Shown piece by piece: positions 11,359-23,604 of a stretch of DNA of 64,000 bases (position 1 is the stretch's first letter; each line of letters starts with the position of its first letter). The stretch is from Osedax fenrisi. Taxonomy: Eukaryota > Annelida > Polychaeta > Sabellida > Siboglinidae. Both the position numbers and the translations under genes were made by a program. The stretch covers positions 23,820,375 through 23,884,374 of the forward strand of contig OZ025244.1 of NCBI GenBank assembly GCA_964019155.1, given 5' to 3'. A model generated the notes under the pieces. The model did not search any database, had not been told where the DNA came from, and saw only the letters and a program-made list of their open reading frames with translations.

Positions 11359-11516
11359 TGATAGTAAATATAATTGCGATACATTTGAATATATATAAAG
11401 AAATCGGAGCATATTGGTATTCATACCCTCATAGTGGACTCTCGTTAAGTTCTTTGATACTTACGCTTATTTCTATATTATCACATTCCATTAATGTGTT
11501 ATTTCATTATCGTTAA
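11359..11516 (+). CDS. Terminal exon of the same multi-pass membrane protein
   Basis: The acceptor TTATTATTTCAG is followed by TGATAGTAAAT. In the phase set by the previous exon it reads VIVNIIAIHLNIYKEIGAYWY, then a third hydrophobic segment, LSSLILTLISILSHSINVLF, and ends HYR-stop at 11514-11516. The two exons together give about 114 residues with three predicted membrane segments and a short basic cytoplasmic-type tail. The 131-bp intron between them contains (TA)n. AATAAA signals follow at 11563 and 11688. Function is unknown; a tetraspan-like or other small membrane protein would fit, but there is no motif to decide. Confidence 0.72.
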
Positions 11517-11562
11517 AATATTCGGTTTATTTTAATATGACCATCGGTGATAATAATTGTAT

Positions 11563-11693
11563 AATAAATTATTAATTATATTTTATTTTTATTTTATATG
11601 TATGTATATATTATAAATATAGATAGATAAATATATACTTATATGTAAACACTATTTAATTATAATATTATAATAGTTGCAAGAAACAATAAA
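11563..11693 (+). terminator. Candidate polyadenylation signals of the membrane-protein gene
   Basis: AATAAA occurs at 11563-11568 and at 11688-11693, 47 and 172 bases after the stop codon. Position fits a 3' UTR, but in DNA this AT-rich such hexamers occur often by chance. Confidence 0.4.
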
Positions 11694-12035
11694 GTAAATA
11701 TACAATAGGATTGATTATTAACTAGTATAGACACATTTATAAATTGGCGAAATTGAATATTTGAATATTGAATTTAATGTTATGAGTAAGGATATAGTTC
11801 TTCAGTTTTTGTTTGAATGAAGTAATAAACGTATTTAAGGTTTTATTTATGAAGGTGGTGGCTATCGCAAATGTGATTCATTCTACGAGCATATATTATT
11901 AATAACTGACTTAATTAATAGTAAACATTTTAGAACCTGTAATATTTTCTGTTGATGCTGACATTAAATTGTTAACATTAACTAAAAGTATATCGATAAC
12001 TTATATTGTAGGTTTTGTATATTTCATATTATTAA
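11694..12035. other. Intergenic sequence, nothing recognised
   Basis: Lies between the candidate poly(A) signals and the 3' tail of the next LINE. A hydrophobic frame starts at 11969 but crosses into LINE 3' sequence and has no support. Confidence 0.4.
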
Positions 12036-12662
12036 ATACTCACTTACTTACTTACTGGGTCGAGCGGGTTTCTCGAGCATTCATTAAAATTCTTTTCCGA
12101 ACATTCTTGTCTCATTGCATTATTCATATCGTCAACATCCAGATACACATAATTTTTCAGCTGTTCTATAGAAAGGTTTTGTGAGGGCACCCTACCTTCG
12201 TTTTATCATGATTTGGGTTCCAAAGTATAATTTTTCTTACAATTTCTTTGTCACTTCTATATCAGTGGCCAGCATATCGAATTCTTCTTTCGCGTATAAG
12301 ATGTGATATTGGGGGGATATTGTCATATAATTCAGTATTTGTTGGGTGATCACGCCAGGACTTGTTTAAAATGGCTCTAATCATTCTGGTATATGTGCCG
12401 TCTAATTTCTTTTAAAGCTTTTTTATTAAGGTCCATGTTACTGATCCGTATAACAATACTGTCTCAATAGTAGCTCGAAAAAAGTTCCTTTTCTGCCTTA
12501 GATTTGCAGTAGATTTCCAAATTGTATATCATTTATTAAATGCAATCCAAGCTTTACCAATTATTGATGTTATATTGATATTGTTGACATTTTACATCTA
12601 TCAATTGAATCGAATGCTTTGGAAAAATCTACGAAAATAATTCAAGCCTCTAGATATTTTAC

Positions 12663-13157
12663 TCATTCAATTATTCTACAAACGGTTAAGACTTGTCCCA
12701 AGATCGATCTACTCTGACGGAATCCATTTTGATTTGGGCGCAATACTGTGTCGATTTCAGGTTGTATTATGTTTCGTAACATTGTGTTATATATCATAAC
12801 TGCTATGCATGTTAGAGTGATGCTCCTATAATTTTCTACTTTAGATAAATATCCTCTTCTGGGAACGGGAGTATACACCATATTATCCATACATTAATAA
12901 CAGTTTTATTATATACTTCGTTGCAGAATATAAGTAAATGTGAGTTACAGATTGTTTGTTTGTTGCAGCTGATTTTATGTATTTACTAGATCTTTTCTAG
13001 CTATATTATATATATCTATATTGTAGGTATCAAGTTCTCTTCTTTTAACAAGATACATTCGCTTAAGGTATTCACGCTTTTCTGAAATTGTATTATTCTC
13101 CCACTGGACTCTTTTATTCAGTTTAGGTTTTAGTATATTTTCATTCGCGGTTTCCAA
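12663..13157 (-). pseudogene. LINE reverse transcriptase fragment
   Basis: Two minus-strand frames (13157-12975 and 12890-12663) carry the linker and the start of a non-LTR reverse transcriptase. The second reads PVPRRGYLSKVENYRSITLT and continues through YNTMLRNII and LRPNQNGFRQSRSILGQVLT, matching the conserved 'K-G-D-L-x-x-x-NYR-I-LT' and 'QNGFR-GRS' blocks of LINE polymerases. The catalytic YADD region further 3' (12050-12660) is too decayed to read in one frame. The upstream frame (VQWENNTISEKREYLKRMY) is the charged linker between endonuclease and polymerase. Confidence 0.8.
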
Positions 13158-13803
13158 AGTTGTCTTGGAAAATGCCTGGTATATTGTATTGTAATCAGTA
13201 ATATATTTCGTATAAGTGTAAAATTTTCTTTTAAAGTCAGTGTAGAACTTTTTTTTGTAGATCTTTGTTTGTATATAGCAGGCTCCAGTTATATGGTTTT
13301 GTATTTTTATTCATCTTTTTATTTGCCCTAAAACTTAATTTGAATGATGCTGCAATGATGCGATGATCAAAGTAAACAGTCTCATATGAATTATTAGCTT
13401 CACAATTATGTGCAGAGTTGATCCATTTTTTTATTTATCATTATACCTATAGTCCATCTGTGGTATTATGCAGTATGGGTGGGTATTATGGGCGCCGGAA
13501 CATGGAGGGTTTGGGGGGTTGCAACCCCCCCTGGCAAAATAATGGAGGGGTTTTGATACCTAAAACCCCCCCTGACATTTAGGTAAAATAAAGAATTTTT
13601 CTTATGACCATTCTCTATAATGTGCGATGGAACCCAAGATATAACTTTGGAAAACCAGGAATCGATTGTGATTAGATACAATGATGAAAATCTAAAAGTA
13701 GGAAAACCTACAAGAAAATGTATATGATTGTATTCATCTACATCAAGTACTGGCGAATCTATTGCAAATATTCTGAGACACCAATATTCGTATCGGTCTA
13801 TCC

Positions 13804-14079
13804 ATGTTTAATTTACGTGGACAATGTTATGATGGAGCGTCTAATGTATCAGTTGTATACAAAGGAACACAAGCCCTGTTACAAAAAGAACAACATTTGG
13901 CATACTACATTCATTGTAGTTCTCATCGCCTAAATCTTGTTTGTAAATCTGTTGCTCAAAGTAAAGCTTTACTTGGTTCTCTATCCATTGTGAATGATAT
14001 TGGTGTTCTTTTTAACAAATCTGGAAAATTTGGCAATTTAAACCAATCTATTGATAATGATAAAACTAGATTAAAATAA
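13804..14079 (+). pseudogene. hAT transposase fragment, catalytic-domain part
   Basis: A 91-residue frame reading MFNLRGQCYDGASNVSVVYK and continuing with QHLAYYIHCSSHRLNLVCKS. The RGQCYDGASN and YIHCSSHRLNL blocks are characteristic of the ZMYM1/DUF4371-type hAT transposases, in which these lie in the RNase-H-like catalytic domain. The frame ends at a stop at 14077-14079, though matching sequence continues in other frames (14090-14300), so this is a decayed gene. No full transposase can be read. Confidence 0.88.
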
Positions 14080-14656
14080 ATGTGTCCTACAAGATGTACA
14101 GTCAGATGTAAGGCTATATCAGCAGTATTAAATAACCATTTATAAATAATATCTATAGATATTATAAATGCATTAGAAAAACTGACAATGGCAAGCGTAA
14201 ATAGTACTGAACTAATCGCCAAAGCATATTCATATATGAATACTCTACTAGAAACATCTACATATATTTCATTAAATATAGTATTTGATATATTTACTTT
14301 ATTAGAAAAATTGGTTACCTATAGCTTATACTATTTTTCTTGATTACAGAAATATATATTTATATTAATTATATTAATTTATATTTATATTAAAAGTATA
14401 AGTTATAAAATATATTTCATTAGATAAGTGTAATTGGATCAAAGGCTACTTGAGTCAATGATGATGTTTTTATTCATTAATATGTTAATCGACACAGTAG
14501 GAACAAACGAATGAATTATCACATTTAGGAATCTTTTCATTTAGGAACATTATCCTATTTAGAAAAGATTTTAAAAGAATCTGAAAATCTATATTTGCTA
14601 CCATTAAGTAATCCTAGAAAACGTAAAATTCCATCAACATTTGTATCATATATTAA

Positions 14657-14704
<48 letters not shown>

Positions 14705-15387
14705 CTTATTTATTTGTAATTATAAATATAATTGTAGTGCCATCGCAACACCTTGAGTTTAACATGGTGGATATAGGAAAATCATGTAATACTAAATATA
14801 AATTCAATCTATGTATACTTCAAAATATCAACTAATTTTGTTTATATATTATATAACTAATATTAATCTACAAATACAACTATCGACTATGAGATTTAGA
14901 TTATTAAAATTATATTAAAAATGGACTTAGCAAAAACATAATAGGCCATAAAACATAACATAATAAACCTATCTATTTCTAGAAAAAAAAATATGAAGGA
15001 AATTTCAATATAATATAAAAAATATTATATATCATTGAATAATGTATTAGTTTTATATAGTTATATCTGAAGAGTAACATAATATTAATATACTGTGAAA
15101 ATTTCATGTTATTTAAATTAGTATTTCTATAATCGAAAGTGGTTCAAACACAGATGGTAACAGTTTGTTTTAATTCAGAGATAATTCTAATTCGCTGGAA
15201 ATGGAAAAGAAAACAATGTTTATTACAACATCAATGATATCAATATTATAATGAAGTTGAAATTAAATCAAAGATTTTTGAAAAATAATCAAAGTATAAT
15301 ATCATATGAAAAATTATTATCGTCATTATTAAATAAAATTATAATTGATTATGCTGAAGTAAATTTAATAAAAATTCTAAAAGTATA

Positions 15388-15512
15388 CTTAATTTAGGAT
15401 ATTTATTTATCTGAAAAATTAATAAAACATAAGATAGAATATTTACTATATTAAAAATACAATATTCTATATTTTATTAATTTTTCAGATAAATAAATAT
15501 CCTGAATTAAGT
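15388..15512. repeat. Long near-perfect hairpin inside the hAT element
   Basis: Arms of about 50-55 bp: CTTAATTTAGGATATTTATT on the left is matched on the right by AAATAAATATCCTGAATTAAG, with a short AT loop near 15450. Only a few mismatches and a small length difference separate the arms. It lies inside the transposon, so it may be a foldback insertion or the remains of a smaller MITE. Confidence 0.85.
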
Positions 15513-15626
15513 GTTCAAGCTTTAAAACTCGAACTACCTATGTTCAAGAACCATTTCAATTATCAATCTTTAAAAGATTCAGTAGAGAATATGATCAATG
15601 CAAAATAATTATTTATAGCTATGTAC

Positions 15627-16130
15627 TAGTGATGTAAATGATGCTCAAATCTAAAGCATGATGCATTCTCAGTCTGAATTACCTAAAGTCTCGGTTGATC
15701 AACTCTGCTCGGTATCGTTTTGTTAGAGTCTCGTCTCGGCTTGGGCTCGTTTTTTTTTCCGAAAATGAAAGTCTCGTCTCGGCATCAATAACCAAAAGTC
15801 TCGGCTCGGAATCAAAAAGCTCGGTATTGTGTATACCAATTTATGAAATTTACATTATTATTCACTGAATCGCGAAGTTGGCGCAGATTTTTTTTTTTAA
15901 ATTGATGTAAATGTGAAATATATAAAAATGATTATTAAAATGTAATTTTAAAAAAACATCATTTCGGCTCGGTATTATTTTGTAAAAGTCTCAATTCAGT
16001 TTGTGCTTGTTTAGCTAGAGTCTCGGTTCAGCTCGGCTCGTTTTTTTCCTGAAAATGAAAGTCTCGGCTCGGCATCAAAAACCAAAAGTCTCGGCTCAGC
16101 ATCAAAAGCTCGGCATCATTTACATCACTA
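15627..16130. mobile_element. hAT-type MITE nested in the hAT transposon
   Basis: Inverted termini TAGTGATGTAAATGATG and CATCATTTACATCACTA are perfect complements. The flanks CTATGTAC and GTATGTAA agree at six of eight positions, consistent with an aged 8-bp duplication. The interior is non-coding, with many GTCTCGGCTCGG-type repeats in both halves. A related shorter copy lies at 50814-51014. Its terminus TAGTG-TGTAAA also resembles the 3395-4599 element, suggesting a shared transposase. Confidence 0.85.
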
Positions 16131-16229
16131 GTATGTAATAATAAATATATATATATATATATATTATCTTATATATTTATTAATTTAATATTAATTATTT
16201 GTATAGAAACAACAAAATTAATCAATATA

Positions 16230-16451
16230 TTGATGGTACAACAAAGTATGTCAGTGTCCTGTGAGAGAAGCTTTTCTATGTTAATGTTAATGTTAAGAAG
16301 ATTGATGACGTGGTTAAGGTTACAAATCACACCGCAAAAAATAAACATATTGGCTATCTGCAATGAACATCAGGATATATTAGATTCTATTGACAACAAT
16401 AAATTGATAAAAGAATTTTGCCAAAGAAAATATTTTAGAAATTTGTTATAA
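16230..16451 (+). pseudogene. hAT transposase fragment, C-terminal dimerisation region
   Basis: A 73-residue frame containing SVSCERSFSMLMLMLRRLMTW and ICNEHQDILDSID. The 'S-C-ERSFS-LRRLKTWLR' block followed by a helix and 'LA-CN-H-DIL' is the conserved C-terminal hAT dimerisation domain. A MLMLM repeat inserted in the block suggests a small in-frame duplication. It ends at a natural-looking stop about 260 bp from the right terminus, the usual place for the end of the transposase. Confidence 0.88.
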
Positions 16452-16713
16452 GTATAACATAATAAATATATAAACTATTTTGGGATTTATTCTTGTTATA
16501 ATATACATATTTATTTAAAATATTCTAGATATGTTCATTATGGGATTCATATTTTATTAATTAACTCAGTATAATTATAATTATATTTGTTAACATTTAT
16601 ATGTTACAAGATATATTTTAAAATAATGACAGTCTAGTATTTAGTTGATAAATTATACTTATTTCTTAAAACCCCCCCTGGGAAAAACTAGTTCCGGCGG
16701 CTATAGTGGGTAT

Positions 16714-17300
16714 GAGTCTAGTGTTTTTTTCCGATACATTGAATTTAGACATTGCTGTTTGTTTTCTGTTAAGAAATCTTCAATATATTCTCCGTTTCGG
16801 TTGGTTGTATCATGATATGTAAATCTATTAAAATAATGGGGTCCTATATGGACATTACATTTTCCAGCTGTTATGACTATATAATGTTTTGGAAGTGAGC
16901 GAATATAAATAGATAATTCTCTGTAAAAGTTAGTTACATCGTCTTCTTCCGATACGTTTGTTGGGCTATAGCATGATATGCCAGTATGGATGGGGTTTCA
17001 AGCAAATGTTGCTGCGTCTGTTTATTCTTTCAATGCTTGATAATGAGGAATTGGCATAAGGGCTTAACAATATTCCAATGGTGCTGTTTTTTGAATTATT
17101 CCAGACTGATGCTGTATCTAGTATCAATCCGTGAAATAGATCATAATATTTATCATCAGGTTATTATGATAAAACCTGTATTCTTGAATTACGATGATGT
17201 CAATTTTATCTCGATTGATGCTCTAACTAGTTCAGCTTATTGACTTGCACCTTTTAATTTCCGAGCATTAAATGAGATTATTCTAGTCTTTTTACCCTTT
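16714..17300 (-). pseudogene. LINE endonuclease fragment, upstream half of the split LINE
   Basis: Reading the minus strand from about 17300: GKKTRIISFNARKLKGASQ, an in-frame stop, then AELVRASIEIKLTSS. This matches the N-terminus of APE-type LINE endonucleases (an 'ISFNAR-LKG' block and 'IIVIQE'), with stops and frameshifts. It directly abuts the right target duplication of the hAT and is continued on the other side of that insertion. Confidence 0.72.
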
Positions 17301-17330
17301 GAAAGTATTTGAGGTATATTTATATAGAGT

Positions 17331-18838
17331 GAGTCAGTAGCTATCTTTTCGTATACCGAGGCCTGACTAGCTACCTAGTTAGTCGCTCCTTATGGCGGAT
17401 TACCAATTTATAATCCGCGCGACGAGCGATGCAGCATGTATGTTTGTTTGAATTATACATTGTGATTTTCTATGGCTAATGCGAGGATATGTACGCCACC
17501 ACCAAATCCTGATTTTGGTTCAAGACTGCTTATTTTAATTTTAATTTAATTTTTATTTTATATTTATTTTTTAATTATTCGCAGCTATCCTACATATCTT
17601 TAGGATACTCACTTATCCACCACCCGGGGACCTGGAGGATGGGAGTTAATATACCCATACCAGTAAATAAGTAAATTAAAAGTATTATTAAAATGTATTA
17701 GTACAATAAAATAAAGAAACAAACTATCTATAATTAAAACTACTATAATAATAGTTATCTCCACTCTCTATGATTATACTACTTATTATCAATAGTACCA
17801 TTATATTGCATATTTATTATTATATGCAAATAATAATATAATTATATAAATTCAATTCCTATATAGTATAGAATCTATACTATTTATCTTATATATTATT
17901 ATTACCATTATTATAATATATAAAGTATATACATTATATAAATTCAATTCATATAGGTATACTATATCTCCTATAAGTATACGTATAATACATATACATA
18001 TACTATACTATATATAGTATATAATATACTATTTATCATTTATATTATTATTACCATTAATATGATATATACCTGTATATGTATATACATTATAGAATAT
18101 ATCCTGTAAACATAATATTATTTATTATTTTAATGTTATTAATTATGTATTCTACGAGTGAATATTAAAGCCAATTTCTATAAGCAGAAAATAAATATTA
18201 GTAGCTATAAACTCCCACAAATTATCTATAATAATACATAGAATATTTTGTAATAAATTAAATCACACATCTAACATACGTCCCAACACAACTATCTTTT
18301 CTAATTGTTTATTATAATTATATGTTAAGCTCTCTCATCTATCTGACTTTATAACATCCAAACTGGCGTTGAATGCTCATACAAATACTGAATCTAATAT
18401 GAAAGTATCTAGTTGTTATTCTCCTTCCATTATTTAACCTATCCACAATTGTATTATTATGTCTACTTAAATATATACTATTGATCTTATACCTCTGGGC
18501 ATTTTAAAAATATAGTATTTTTACATATAATACTATTTTATTTAATTTCTGAATCACTTAATGAAGGTATTATTTGTAAATCTTTAATGTGCAATTATTA
18601 AGCCAATTATGAAGAAACACTCTCGTATCCTGGTTATTATATGAACTATAATCAATATCTTAATTTACCGTAATTAGAAAATTCATGAAACGTATTATCA
18701 GTTACTAAATTTATTTTATCTTGAGAATAACAATTCAATGGAACTCTACCAGAACGCATATCGAAAATCATATTCCACAGAAACTATCATCAAGTTGATT
18801 CTTCTCATTATACATACTTACTTACTCTCTTGAAAACG

Positions 18839-18895
<57 letters not shown>

Positions 18896-19530
18896 TATAT
18901 CGCATTATAATATCCTTATTTAACACAACAAGGATCTTGGAATAAAGGATTAATCCTCTCAGGTTGTTAATTTAACTTTTTGTTGATCATATTCCCTAAG
19001 TTAAAGTCAACGATTTCCTCCTAGTAATATATACAGTTGGGTTTCTCATGATTCTAGGATTAGGCACTTAATAATATTAATCTTCGCGAAAATTCGCGTA
19101 CGGATATATATATAATCATACACTTAAGTTTTAATATTTAGAAAGCTATATTGTAATCATAATACATATGTGATCACTTTTCACTATGTTTAAAATAAAA
19201 CAAATATTACTAGGTAAGACTGTATATTACTCAACAAGCTTTTGAAACGTCGAGTGATACCGAGGAAAATCAGAACATCGGTTTCTATTAGATATGTAAT
19301 CAATTATCGTACCTTATCATATATTATTCAACATACATCGACTATCCTACCAAATGATCTACTCAAGATCTAATCGTTGTATTATTTTAACATTAAATAA
19401 AAAACTATTTAAACAACATGTACAGAGTTGTTATACGATCTATTTATATATTATATCGTATTATTATAAGCAGAAATTTTGATTATCATTTCGTTTGTTT
19501 TATATGTTTGTTCATTATTGTTGTTATGTT
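17331..19530. other. AT-rich sequence, no gene recognised
   Basis: The part up to about 17660 may still be LINE 5' sequence (moderate GC, GGTGGCGTACATATCC on the minus strand). The rest is AT-rich, with TATATAC-type repeats and a 54-bp (TA)n at 18840-18895. A stretch at 18300-18830 has more balanced composition and might be a very old LINE relic, but no motif can be read. Confidence 0.4.
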
Positions 19531-19640
19531 AGTTGATGGAGTCCTTTAATTCCATCCAGGACTTAGATGAAGTGTTTACTAATAACCATATATGGCTATA
19601 CTGTCTCTTCGAAGCCTCATATATAACTCAGAAGGTGTAG
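19530..19640 (-). mobile_element. SINE fragment (3' part)
   Basis: GGAGTCCTTTAATTCCATCC, then ATAACCATATATGGCTATACTG and CTTCGAAGCC, match the 3' body of the tRNA-derived SINE at 61908-62215 in reverse orientation. The tRNA-like head is absent. Confidence 0.75.
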
Positions 19641-19912
19641 CTAATCATATATATATATATATATATATATGAGTTCTCGATATTTTATCTTGGACATTGG
19701 ATAGACAGATATAGAAATAAATTAATGGAATGTCTGATTATAGAGTGTTGGGAGAATACATGTGACAAAGTAACAAGTAACATAAATTATTTGAAATATA
19801 TTAGATTATGGAACATTTATAGAATACGAGCTATTTATTTCATCTTAAAGGTGAATCATTGATGTAGTCGAGAGTTAACGAGATTATAAAGAATAGGTTG
19901 CAACCCAGTATA

Positions 19913-20795
19913 TGATACGGACACTCTCGGTATCTCAGAAACCATAAAGCCTACAAAAAAATGTTAATGAATAAAATATTCATAATTATATAAATAGTCT
20001 AAAAAAGTATTTTTTATTTTTTAATTATTCAAAATATTCCTGATCAATAATCCAATAAACTGATTTTTTTATTACGTTTTTAAATTTATGAAAAAAAATG
20101 TATACTAAAAAACTTCTCAAGATTGATATAAAATTATATATATATAACATTAAAATATAACATTATATTATTAAAAAATAAAGCTTTCTAAAAATGATAT
20201 ATATATAATTTCTATGTTTTTTTATCAAATATTCATTAAGTTATAAACATATATCTAGAGGTCATATAAGTTCCTAATACGGACACTCTAGATGCGAACA
20301 CCCTATAACCTATAACCAATCAGCGCGCATCATATGAACTATTATGATTTTCATAAAAATCGCGTGCGTTATAATATTAATATCACCAATAAAGCTTAAA
20401 TTTTATTATTAATTACAAAATAATAAAAATAAATAAATTATTAACTAATTAAATTATAATTTATAGAAATTATGCTATAGAATAAATTATTCATAAAATT
20501 AATTATAAATAATGTAATTGTGATTTGTCTGATTGATTCATCAATAATATATAGTTTAACTAGTGGTATATAAGGTGTCCGTATTATAACGCAGGGTGTC
20601 CGAATTCGGACATGGGTACCGAATACGTACACCCCCGTTATCTATGGAATTAAAATATTAAATAAAATTTTAAAATCACAATAATATCTATAATCATATA
20701 ATATTAATATATTGTAATTTTCGAATAAAAATAATGAGTCATAAAATGTTAAGACCATTTATTGTTAAAGTGTCCGTATTAGGTTACTTTCCACT
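19913..20795 (+). mobile_element. MITE, ACGGACA family (copy A3), left end lost
   Basis: It begins at GATACGGACACTCTCGGTAT and ends GTCCGTATTAGGTTACTTTCC. It is colinear with copy A4 (25825-26761), including the internal block TTCGGACATGGGTACCGAAT. The first 30 bases or so of the left terminus are missing. Non-coding. Confidence 0.85.
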
Positions 20796-21213
20796 ACTAT
20801 ATGTATAGTTTAGTTGATCGTATAAAATGGTTAAAATGAAAAGTTGATGACTATGTTGGAACCTAATTACAAAATAGTAACCATAGGTGAGATATAATGT
20901 GTATATTTAATAATATGTTGTCACTAACGAGTATTTCAGTAACTTCTGAGTTTAGATATTCGAGATATATGATTGTTAAGAGAGAATGTAGCTAATATAT
21001 TATTCAATACCTTCATGAATGAGCCTATACTAACTAATATATTTGGAGTAGAATTATAACAACAGTATTAATTATTACAGGGGAATGCGTAAGCTAAGGG
21101 ATACATTAGTAGGTACGATTTCGTATTGTTTATAAGGTAATTATTAATTATAACTATACGTTATATATATATATTCCTTTATCAAATTAGCGTATACGCT
21201 AATATATCGGTAT

Positions 21214-21270
<57 letters not shown>

Positions 21271-21319
21271 ACTTCATGTATACAGGGATTCGTGTATACT
21301 TCCTTTATACAACTAAGCT
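20796..21319. other. AT-rich sequence, no gene seen
   Basis: It contains (TA)n at 21219-21263, with small palindromes just before it (GCGTATACGC-like and TATCGGTATACCGATA). No coding evidence. Confidence 0.5.
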
Positions 21320-21572
21320 ATATATATAGCTCAGTTGGCTAATGCGTCATACACACAAGCAGTAGGACACGCGTTCAATCCCGCCAGGACTATTAACATA
21401 GGTCTTCATGTTCGGATCTCTTTAAAAGCATGGATGAATTAACATGAGAGCGGCTTCGAAGGGACATTAGAGCCATATATGGTCATAAGTGAAAACGTCA
21501 TCTAAGTTCCTGGATGCATCCCATGGGATGACAGGACTCCACCAACATAAAATAAAATAACAATAACACTAT
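21320..21572 (+). mobile_element. tRNA-derived SINE
   Basis: The head contains TAGCTCAGTTGGCTAATGCG (A-box-like) and GCGTTCAATCCCG (B-box-like), i.e. a Pol III internal promoter of tRNA origin. The body contains GCATGGATGAATTAACATGAG, TTCGAAGGGACATTAGAGCC and GGACTCCACCAACATAAAAT, followed by an AATAACAAT tail. It is colinear with 61908-62215 but with an internal deletion after the head. Confidence 0.88.
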
Positions 21573-21773
21573 ATATATTAATGCAAATTTGCGCTCTAAC
21601 AATAATATATATTTTGAAGGGGAGAAGATAACAGACAATCTAAATATGATAACGACCATCCGGCTTAAAATGAGGAATATAAAGAATGACAATTTATTGA
21701 CTTTGTAAATATATTAAAGGTCCAATTTTTATATATATATGATCATTTGTATCCATTATTTGTATTATATACA

Positions 21774-21807
<34 letters not shown>

Positions 21808-22282
21808 ATATATATCGTGATTACAACACATACATATTGTTATATACCAATAATATTATCATTGAGTCATATCATATTTAAGAAGAATGGGAGGTAAGAT
21901 TGACTTATTTTAATGCTTGATATTATTGAGATTAATCTAGAGATTAATACTATATGTAAAAATATATAATATAGAACTATATCATGTGTTTAAAGTATAA
22001 ACTAATATATAAGAAAAGTATGATCATTCCAATTGACATAAGCGTATTAAATATACCAAGCATAATTAGTATACCGCAGTTATCCTCGTTACGTTTAGAA
22101 ATAATGTAATAACAGTTATATTTGTAGCTATATTAATGTTAACACAAGTTTATTTGTGTATTTAAGATAACATTATACATATACATTTAACTATACCATT
22201 TTTATAGATTATATTAATAATTATACCACTTTTTACATATATTTCTGTATAATATCATATGAAATGCATGATAAAGTTAATG

Positions 22283-22338
<56 letters not shown>

Positions 22339-22651
22339 TATATATATATATTCTTATATTTATTATATGTGTATATTACCTTTTTTTACTTTTTGATATT
22401 AATTTACCGTCGATTCATTAATAGATTACACCAGGGTACACGCTCAATTATATATAATTACGGTGCATTGTTGGAGGCTAATCGCAGAATCTAATACGCC
22501 CGTTACCGGCTAATAGATACCGAGCACGTATACCGCGCGGCATTGTGCTGTAGGATACGCTGCTCGTTTCGGTATTATGTAATAACTAGGTCATCGCGAA
22601 TTAATATCGCAACGGAAGTATACTTCTTTACCGGAAGAGATTTATTGATAT

Positions 22652-22690
<39 letters not shown>

Positions 22691-23572
22691 CGTGTATGTT
22701 GGGTGTATGCGTATATTCACTTATATATTTAATTGAATTATTTTTGTTGTAATTATAGTAATTATTGTATATGAATTACTATTACGAATCGGTACATCAT
22801 GATATTGCTACATTTGTGATAATTTGTTTTGTATACAATATATGTATGTGTGTATACAGGATAATGGGTTATAGTAAATATATAATATGATATTTATGAA
22901 TGAACCTATACATATACGGGAAACATACTCAACCATACAGTGTACTTTTTATTGTATACACATTTCATTTCTTTATAAAAAATTAACTTCTTTGAATAAA
23001 CTATTGTTAATTTAGTGAATATTAGATTTATATATAAATTTTCGTTAATATAATATACTTTTATTATTTTAAAATTTGTTTTATAAACTATTTTTTTCTA
23101 TGATATAGATTATAATAGTATGCTATCAAATATTTTGCGAAGCAAAGATATGACACTCCCTATCTATTCAATGTGATTAGTATTCATACATCCCGCTGCC
23201 AGCAGCAGTATCGAACTCGATTTAAGTTTAAGTTTTCCGCGATTTGAATACTACAATGTTTTCATTGCTCTATTAAATTACATGCAATATAAATTAGTTT
23301 TTACTCACCACATAGATATGTATAGCATTTAAAACCAACATATACTATTGCTTTGTTATATATTAGTAATGAACACTTAGTTTTCATGATACAAATAACA
23401 ATTTAAAACATATTATTTTTCATTTTAAAAGTTCATAGTTTGATACGAACTTATATTATAAATAAACATATTTCCGAAAATTGACCCTATATAGGTTACG
23501 CTGTTGGTTTTTGTATACAAAATAGAATTACACGATTTCGCGTACATAAGAATATTAGTATATATATATATT

Positions 23573-23604
<32 letters not shown>

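Larger units (their letters stand above)
13487..16705 (+). mobile_element. hAT transposon (ZMYM1-like transposase remnants) with 8-bp target duplication
   Basis: Terminal inverted repeats are TATGGGCGCCGGAAC (left) and, reverse-complemented from the right end, TATAGCCGCCGGAAC. GTGGGTAT lies on both sides (13479-13486 and 16706-16713), an exact 8-bp target duplication, so the insertion into the LINE is unambiguous. Subterminal C/G-rich tracts (AACCCCCCCTGG) occur at both ends. The interior holds broken transposase frames on the plus strand, a 125-bp hairpin at 15388-15512 and a nested MITE at 15627-16130. Length is 3219 bp. Confidence 0.95.
12036..17300 (-). mobile_element. Second LINE (minus strand), split by a hAT insertion
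   Basis: A decayed non-LTR retrotransposon. Its 5' endonuclease part lies at about 16714-17300 and its polymerase part at about 12050-13486; the 3.2-kb hAT at 13487-16705 sits between them. The minus-strand 3' end is a short tandem tail, (AGTA)n-like, seen as ACTTACTTACTTACT at about 12041-12055. The endonuclease start reads IISFNARKLKGASQ, and the polymerase contains NYRSITLTCIA and NQNGFRQSRS. Several in-frame stops and frameshifts are present, so it is dead. The 5' limit is uncertain and could extend to about 17530. Confidence 0.82.
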
